Below, one piece after another: positions 59,723 through 64,000 of a stretch of 64,000 nt of DNA. Each line of letters begins with the position of its first letter. Position 1 is the first letter of the stretch. The notes beneath the pieces are model-generated. The model saw nothing but the letters and a program-made list of their open reading frames with translations. It ran no database searches and was not told where the DNA came from. A program made the position numbers and the translations under genes. The stretch lies in assembly GCF_001625015.1 (NCBI RefSeq), contig NZ_LVWJ02000014.1, positions 2,728,001 through 2,792,000 on the forward strand, read 5' to 3'. Origin of the DNA: Lewinella sp. 4G2. GTDB taxonomy: Bacteria; Bacteroidota; Bacteroidia; Chitinophagales; Saprospiraceae.

Positions 59723-60694
59723 CTAGCGAATGGCGTAGTAAGTCACTACCTGCCGGTCGAGGTAAGCGCTGATCACGCTGGCGGGCTGGTCAACGATTTG
59801 CAGCGCGACGTTGGGGGAAAAGCTGCCGTCACGTTGATTACCTACGTCAGCTACGATCCGAAAATCACTCGGCCTCAGCCGCCCGTACACCGATTGCGGT
59901 ACGTTGACGGTGATGTTGACGGCCCGGGGCGTGATCTCATAACTGGCACCCAACGGCGAGTTAATTACTTCTACCGGCACCAGTAGATTCGTTTGGATGA
60001 ATGGCTCCGCGCGCAGGCTGTAGCGCACTTCGTTCCGGCTAAGTTTGATGGTGGTCGCACCGGAGGGCTGCAACGCAATGTCACCGCCAGCATCGGAGGT
60101 GAGGTTCTCGATGGTGAGGGGTTCCGTAGGCCATGAGTTGATCTCTTCCAGGTCGTCCTGCCCCGCATTAATGGTCACCGAATCAGGAGAAAGTTGCAAA
60201 GAATCCGTGAGGATGTATCCTGGCGCGACGGTCACGTCAATATTGGGAATGATGGGAACGCGCTTACCCTCCAATGGCGTGGTGAGGAGTGGCACCGACT
60301 CAAACTCCATGTAGGAAACGGAGAGAGCACCGCTCGAGAGCCGGCGTTGAATCTGTTGCTCCAGCTCCGCTCGGGTAAGTCGGTTATCGGTTTGCTGCCG
60401 TACGTCGATTTCCACCGGTAGCGGACCGGGGCGGATGCCTTCCCAGATCAACGCCCAGCCGGTACCGGTGACGTCAGTCTCGATGTTTTCGGGCATGGAG
60501 CCGACGAGGACGCGTTCGGGGTCAACCAGGTAGTCCAGTTTTACCTCGCGGTCCACGGTATAATCCTGCGATAGGTTCAGGATGAGCCAGAAAACGAAAG
60601 CTGCCGTTACGCAAATGGCGAAGACTTGCCGATCGGTATCGGCCATCTTCTTCCAGGGGTTATTACTTATCCACTTCCGTAGGGAAGATAGCAT
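59723..60694 (-). CDS. YbbR/CdaR-like domain protein
   Basis: 323 residues. One N-terminal membrane helix (VFAICVTAAFVFWLILNL) is followed by three or four YbbR-type beta repeats (DYTVDREVKLDYLVDPERV; ITVNVPQSVYGRLRPSDF). In Firmicutes CdaR, YbbR repeats regulate the diadenylate cyclase CdaA; in Bacteroidota the gene usually follows yajC, as here. The start overlaps the end of yajC by 32 bp; an alternative ATG at 60646 would be 17 bp downstream of the yajC stop and still before the helix. No CdaA is adjacent in this window. Confidence 0.85.
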   Translation of the reverse strand: MLSSLRKWISNNPWKKMADTDRQVFAICVTAAFVFWLILNLSQDYTVDREVKLDYLVDPERVLVGSMPENIETDVTGTGWALIWEGIRPGPLPVEIDVRQQTDNRLTRAELEQQIQRRLSSGALSVSYMEFESVPLLTTPLEGKRVPIIPNIDVTVAPGYILTDSLQLSPDSVTINAGQDDLEEINSWPTEPLTIENLTSDAGGDIALQPSGATTIKLSRNEVRYSLRAEPFIQTNLLVPVEVINSPLGASYEITPRAVNITVNVPQSVYGRLRPSDFRIVADVGNQRDGSFSPNVALQIVDQPASVISAYLDRQVVTYYAIR

Positions 60695-60977
60695 CCGTCA
60701 GGTCTTTTGAGATCGCATTCTTGGTGACCCGAATGTACGTTTTATTGCCCACGTTGAGGGTGACGATGGCGTCCTCCATCTTATCGATGTGGCCCAGAAT
60801 TCCGCTGGCGGTAACTACTTGGTCACCCTTTTTCAGGCCATCCATAAAAGTGTTCTGCGCCTTGGCTTTGCGGCGTTGGGGGATGATCATGAAGAAGATC
60901 AGGACGACGAGCATGGCCATCATGAAGAGGCCATTCGTGGCGAGGCTGCCACCAGCCTGAAGGAATATAGATTGCAT
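60663..60977 (-). CDS. yajC: Preprotein translocase subunit YajC
   Basis: Accessory subunit of the SecDF-YajC complex. 104 residues: a hydrophobic segment (FMMAMLVVLIFFMIIPQRRK) followed by a soluble domain with GDQVVTASGILGHIDKMEDAIVTL, seen in part as VVTASGILGHIDKME. The PQRRKAKAQ basic stretch after the helix is diagnostic. It is the middle gene of DUF1573-yajC-ybbR. Confidence 0.95.
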   Translation of the reverse strand: MQSIFLQAGGSLATNGLFMMAMLVVLIFFMIIPQRRKAKAQNTFMDGLKKGDQVVTASGILGHIDKMEDAIVTLNVGNKTYIRVTKNAISKDLTDAIFPTEVDK

Positions 60978-60987
60978 ATTTCTTGGT

Positions 60988-61473
60988 TTATTCTACCCGC
61001 CCCTTGACGTAAACCGTCGTGCGGGCCGGGTAGGTATTTGCGGTGATCACCACGGGTTTTTCCTGGTAACCATTCTTGTTTTTTGTGTCGAAAGCTACCT
61101 CGATAACGCCCGACTCTCCCGGTGCGATCGGAGCTTCCGGGTAGCTGGGTACGGTGCATCCGCAAGTGCTGCGGGCGTTGGTGATCAGGAGGGGCACCTT
61201 ACCATCATTCGTAAATTCAAAGCTGTGCTTCACTACCGCGCCCGCCTTGACCTGGCCGAAAGCGTAAGCCGTTTCCGCAAAAGTCATTTTGGCCACGTTC
61301 ACCGTATCCAGTTGGCCCTGGTCTACGGGGTTGCGGATGATCGAGGCATTCGTTCCCAACTCACCCACTTCATTTTCGGGCGCTGCCGCGGGTGCCGAGG
61401 TACAATGGCTCAGGACTCCGACGAGCAAAAGGCAGACGATCAGAATGGGAAGTTGCCGGAGGCGGAAGACCAT
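60988..61473 (-). CDS. DUF1573 lipoprotein
   Basis: 161 residues from the ATG at 61473. A signal MVFRLRQLPILIVCLLLVGVLSHC with a lipobox-like Cys is followed by a short linker holding an in-frame 18-bp repeat (APAAAP), then the DUF1573 immunoglobulin-like domain. The domain has FGQVKAGAVVKHSFEFTNDGKVPL, shown in part as VVKHSFEFTNDGKVPLLI, and the Cys pair STCGCTVP that defines the family. The function is unknown; it is very common in Bacteroidota next to secretion genes. Ten bp separate it from yajC. Confidence 0.9.
   Translation of the reverse strand: MVFRLRQLPILIVCLLLVGVLSHCTSAPAAAPENEVGELGTNASIIRNPVDQGQLDTVNVAKMTFAETAYAFGQVKAGAVVKHSFEFTNDGKVPLLITNARSTCGCTVPSYPEAPIAPGESGVIEVAFDTKNKNGYQEKPVVITANTYPARTTVYVKGRVE
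61378..61395 (+). repeat. Dispersed 18-bp repeat inside the DUF1573 gene
   Basis: GGGCGCTGCCGCGGGTGC; the coding strand reads APAAAP directly after the lipobox region. Confidence 0.7.
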
Positions 61474-61497
61474 GTTCAGAGGATTAGTAAAGGGTAG

Positions 61498-61505
61498 CAA
61501 AGGTA
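61498..61505 (-). promoter_or_regulatory. -7 element of the DUF1573-yajC-ybbR operon
   Basis: TACCTTTG on the minus strand, 24 bp before the ATG at 61473. It excludes the in-frame TTG start at 61500. Confidence 0.65.
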
Positions 61506-61571
61506 CACTGCAAACCAGAGTAATTTAAGCTGATCGGTACCCGTGAGGTGTCGCTTTGTTATTTTGGCGGC

Positions 61572-62117
61572 ATGGACCATCAAACGCACTTTAGCCCCCT
61601 GCTACCGGAGCCCGGCATCGTTTTTCTGACGGGTTTTATGGGGTCCGGAAAAACCCACACCGGGCGCCTGCTCGCGGAAGCCTTGAGCGTCCCTTTCGTA
61701 GATCTGGATGATCTGATTGAGTCAGTGACCACCAAAAGTATCTCTACGCTGTTCGCGGATTACGGCGAGGCTAACTTCCGCTTGTTGGAGAGCCGAATCT
61801 TGCGGTCAATCCTGGGTAACCCCGTCGTAGCAACGGGTGGAGGAGCTCCCTGTTATTTTGAAGGGATGCAATACATGAATTCAGTAGGGACGACTGTATT
61901 CCTTGACCCATCCGAAGATATCCTTTTTGACCGGCTGGTAGCCGAACGTGCCCACCGCCCTTTGTTGCAGGAGGACCGGGCGCTCCGCGAGCTCATTAAC
62001 GGTGAGATGACCGTGCGACGGAGTACTTACGAGCAGGCTGTCCTAACGCTTAGTTACGATTCGGACCAATTTCCTGTCGTGGATCAGCTGCTGGAGCGAT
62101 TACGCGAGCGAGAGTAA
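61572..62117 (+). CDS. aroK: Shikimate kinase
   Basis: Phosphorylates shikimate at the 3-hydroxyl in aromatic amino-acid synthesis. 181 residues from the ATG at 61572. P-loop GFMGSGKTHTG, the shikimate-binding DLDDLIE and VVATGGGAPC, and the lid with RLVAERAHRPLL. The family-typical Arg in NFRLLESRIL is present. An earlier in-frame GTG at 61548 overlaps TATTTTGG, probably the promoter region, and was not used. No other aro gene adjoins. Confidence 0.93.
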   Translation: MDHQTHFSPLLPEPGIVFLTGFMGSGKTHTGRLLAEALSVPFVDLDDLIESVTTKSISTLFADYGEANFRLLESRILRSILGNPVVATGGGAPCYFEGMQYMNSVGTTVFLDPSEDILFDRLVAERAHRPLLQEDRALRELINGEMTVRRSTYEQAVLTLSYDSDQFPVVDQLLERLRERE

Positions 62118-62192
62118 AACAGAAACAATTACCCACCGTTGATGCTGATACCGCTACCGTTGTCGGTAGCCAAATCTTCCCAAAACGAACTT

Positions 62193-63611
62193 ATGCGCTT
62201 TTCCTCCTTCAGCAGCAGACTATGCCTTGCCGCTGTTCTTTTCATTGGTCTCACCACCGTCGCCACCGCCCAGAACCGGACGGAAACCGGGATGTACTTC
62301 GTGGGGTTTTCGGACAAAGCAGGTAGCCCCGGTACAATTGAAGACCCATCTACCTACCTATCTACGGAAGCGATTCTCAGACGTGCTCGCCATGGCGCGA
62401 TCATCACTGAAACCGATTTGCCGCTGACCCCCAACTACGTAGAGGGGGTCCAGGGGACTGGCGCTAAACTCTGGTTGAAAAGCAAATGGATGAATGGGGT
62501 AGTGGTCGCCGCCGCAGGGCCGGAGGTAATATCCTTACGCGAACTCCCCTTCGTGGATACGGTGTACTACGTCGCCCCGGTTCAGTACGAGCGCGCTGGC
62601 GCCAACCCAGTCATTCCTTCTTTTGAAAGGCCAGCTCCGAAAGTGGATACCGTCCCCGTCCTCGAACGGTACTATGGCTACGGATGGACGAACTTGCAAC
62701 AGATGAACGGAGACAGCCTCCACCAGTGGGGCTACCGGGGCGATGGCGTCCTGGTGGGCGTCCTGGATGGTGGGTTCCCCTACGTAGGAAATCGACACTT
62801 TTTAGGTTATGACGATGAGGCCGCCATCCCGGCCAACTACGACGTAGTTGCTCAGGACGAAACTGCCCTGGATGGTGGCACGCACGGCGCGACGGTACTG
62901 AGTACGATGGCCACTTTCCGCCCCTTCCTCTTCGTCGGGACCGCACCGGCTGCCCGTTACGTACTCTTCACCACCGAAAATGGGAAGGGAGAGCACCGGC
63001 TGGAAGAGATCAACTACGCCGTCGCCCTGGAGCTGGCGGACAGCGCTGGAGTAGACATCGTCAACAGTTCGTTGGGCTACTCCGAGTTTGGGGAGAAAGG
63101 GATGAACTACACCTACGCTGACCTGACCGGTGAGGTGAGCCCCGCTAGCCGTGCGGCGACTACCGCTTTCGCTCGGGGGATGATCCTCGTGACCAGCGCC
63201 GGCAACTCCGGTGGCGACAAGTGGAAGTTCATCAGTATCCCCGCTGACGCCAAGGACATATTTGCCATTGGCGCCCTCAATCGCGACGGCAGTAAAGCTT
63301 ACTTCAGCAGCTTCGGCCCCACCGCCGACGGTCGCATCAAACCCGACGTGAGCGCTCTCGGTGTTGACGTGGCGGCCATGACCGCATCAGGCCGGGCGGT
63401 CACGGGAGCTAACGGAACGAGCCTCGCTTCTCCCCTCGTAACTGGTCTGCTGGCCTGCTTGATCCAGGCCTTTCCCGATGCGACCAACCAGGAGATTTTG
63501 GATGCCGTCCGCCAAACGGCCGATCAGGCCGATGCGCCCGATAACGAACGTGGTTACGGCCGCCCCGACTTTGCCGCAGCCTACCGCCTGCTGGAGAGCC
63601 GCCGGATGTAG
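62193..63611 (+). CDS. Secreted subtilisin-like serine protease (S8)
   Basis: 472 residues from the ATG at 62193: a signal peptide (MRFSSFSSRLCLAAVLFIGLTTVATAQ), an N-terminal propeptide-like domain typical of Bacteroidota S8 proteins (YFVGFSDKAGSPGTIEDPS; SKWMNGVVVAA), and the catalytic domain. Asp lies in VGVLDGGFP, His in GGTHGATVLSTM and Ser in GANGTSLASPLVTG. An oxyanion Asn is in SAGNSGGDK. It ends shortly after the catalytic domain (YGRPDFAAAYRLLESRRM) with no T9SS sorting domain, so it is probably periplasmic or released. Confidence 0.92.
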   Translation: MRFSSFSSRLCLAAVLFIGLTTVATAQNRTETGMYFVGFSDKAGSPGTIEDPSTYLSTEAILRRARHGAIITETDLPLTPNYVEGVQGTGAKLWLKSKWMNGVVVAAAGPEVISLRELPFVDTVYYVAPVQYERAGANPVIPSFERPAPKVDTVPVLERYYGYGWTNLQQMNGDSLHQWGYRGDGVLVGVLDGGFPYVGNRHFLGYDDEAAIPANYDVVAQDETALDGGTHGATVLSTMATFRPFLFVGTAPAARYVLFTTENGKGEHRLEEINYAVALELADSAGVDIVNSSLGYSEFGEKGMNYTYADLTGEVSPASRAATTAFARGMILVTSAGNSGGDKWKFISIPADAKDIFAIGALNRDGSKAYFSSFGPTADGRIKPDVSALGVDVAAMTASGRAVTGANGTSLASPLVTGLLACLIQAFPDATNQEILDAVRQTADQADAPDNERGYGRPDFAAAYRLLESRRM

Positions 63612-63934
63612 AATTAATCAATAGTACCCGGTCATGGGCGAGGATTGCGTCGTCCGGCACCAGATAGGGACTCCACCTAGCCGTATTATTCGGCTACACA
63701 GGACGATCTATAATTTGTACGATGTATAAATCAATAGCGATCAGATGGTTAAACAATTCGCTGACAAAATTTGGTGTTGTGACGTCGGTATTTTTTCTTT
63801 CCTAAGGCTTGGCCTTTCGCATCGCGTTAGCTAATTTTACCAAAGGTTGAAGGGCAACCGCCAGTGTTTTCGCTGGTTACTTTAGTGCCTTCACCCAAAG
63901 AATTTTTTATTTGGTATCAGTAAGTTGGAATGAG
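63612..63934. other. Gene-free tail with possible small RNA
   Basis: 323 bp without a gene. TATTTTTT near 63789 could serve as a promoter. Two small hairpins, GGTTG/CAACC (63845-63859) and CCAGTG/CGCTGG (63861-63876), precede the terminator at 63935-63968. It could be a long 3' untranslated region of the protease gene or a separate small RNA. Confidence 0.35.
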
Positions 63935-63968
63935 CCCTGGCAGTGCGCTGTCAGGGTTCTCTTTTTTT
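63935..63968 (+). terminator. Rho-independent terminator
   Basis: CCCTGGCA pairs with TGTCAGGG (one G-T pair) around GTGCGC, followed by a T-rich run with seven T. It is 324 bp past the protease stop. A second hairpin, TCCGGACC/GGTTCGGA, follows at 63972-63990. Confidence 0.8.
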
Positions 63969-64000
63969 GGTTCCGGACCTTCGGTTCGGATTTGTGGAAG

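Overview
The window looks like chromosomal DNA of a GC-rich member of the Bacteroidota, most likely a marine Saprospirales/Lewinella-type bacterium. The evidence is the recurring TAnnTTTG promoter element typical of that phylum, a type IX secretion (T9SS) cargo protein, a TonB-dependent receptor with a carboxypeptidase-like N-terminal domain, many lipoproteins, and a tmRNA tag ending in YAMAA. The genus is an inference from style, not a computed placement.

Layout. 1-7.7 kb: sbcD (cut by the window edge) and sbcC, the hibernation factor hpf, purC, a hypothetical gene and a fumarylacetoacetase-fold hydrolase. 7.7-21 kb: a secreted phosphatidylinositol phospholipase C-like protein, a LytTR response regulator facing a TPR histidine kinase, tmRNA (ssrA), a DksA-like protein, a phosphodiesterase operon, a DUF2147 protein, and a T9SS cargo/TonB receptor pair. 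21-23.2 kb: ruvB between two unrelated repeat clusters. 23.2-32.4 kb: an integrated mobile element in a tRNA-Pro gene, bounded by 18-bp direct repeats. It carries a tyrosine integrase, a helix-turn-helix/excisionase-like protein, a probable rolling-circle initiator or relaxase, a PD-(D/E)XK-like protein, an HNH nuclease, a lipoprotein and four proteins I cannot assign. 32.4-47 kb: tRNA-Pro, tRNA-Val, DUF3467, topA, a flavin reductase, a solute-binding lipoprotein, an M1 peptidase, a glycosyltransferase, an endonuclease/exonuclease/phosphatase protein, a twin-AAA ATPase, a probable structured RNA and a YkuK-type protein. 47-64 kb: a MATE exporter, envelope proteins (OmpA, RlpA/SPOR, cohesin-like, lamin-tail, amidase), mnmA, a MORN-repeat/caspase fusion, the DUF1573-yajC-ybbR operon, aroK and a subtilisin-like protease.

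Noncoding structure stands out. (1) A short dispersed repeat, consensus GGGCGCTGMCGCRGGTGC, occurs about twelve times, both between genes and in frame inside genes, and I found none inside the mobile element. (2) Arrays of 7-bp repeats, often arranged as hairpins, sit directly on the stop codons of several genes. (3) Four tandem 110-bp units left of the element each contain a degenerate tRNA-Pro 3' end plus a terminator. (4) Large palindromic elements lie at 21 kb and 47 kb. (5) A probable multi-stem RNA with its own terminator lies at 46 kb.

Most genes are housekeeping or envelope functions in short operons. Functional links I can support are sbcD-sbcC (DNA end processing), the tRNA pair, and DUF1573-yajC-ybbR (envelope/secretion).
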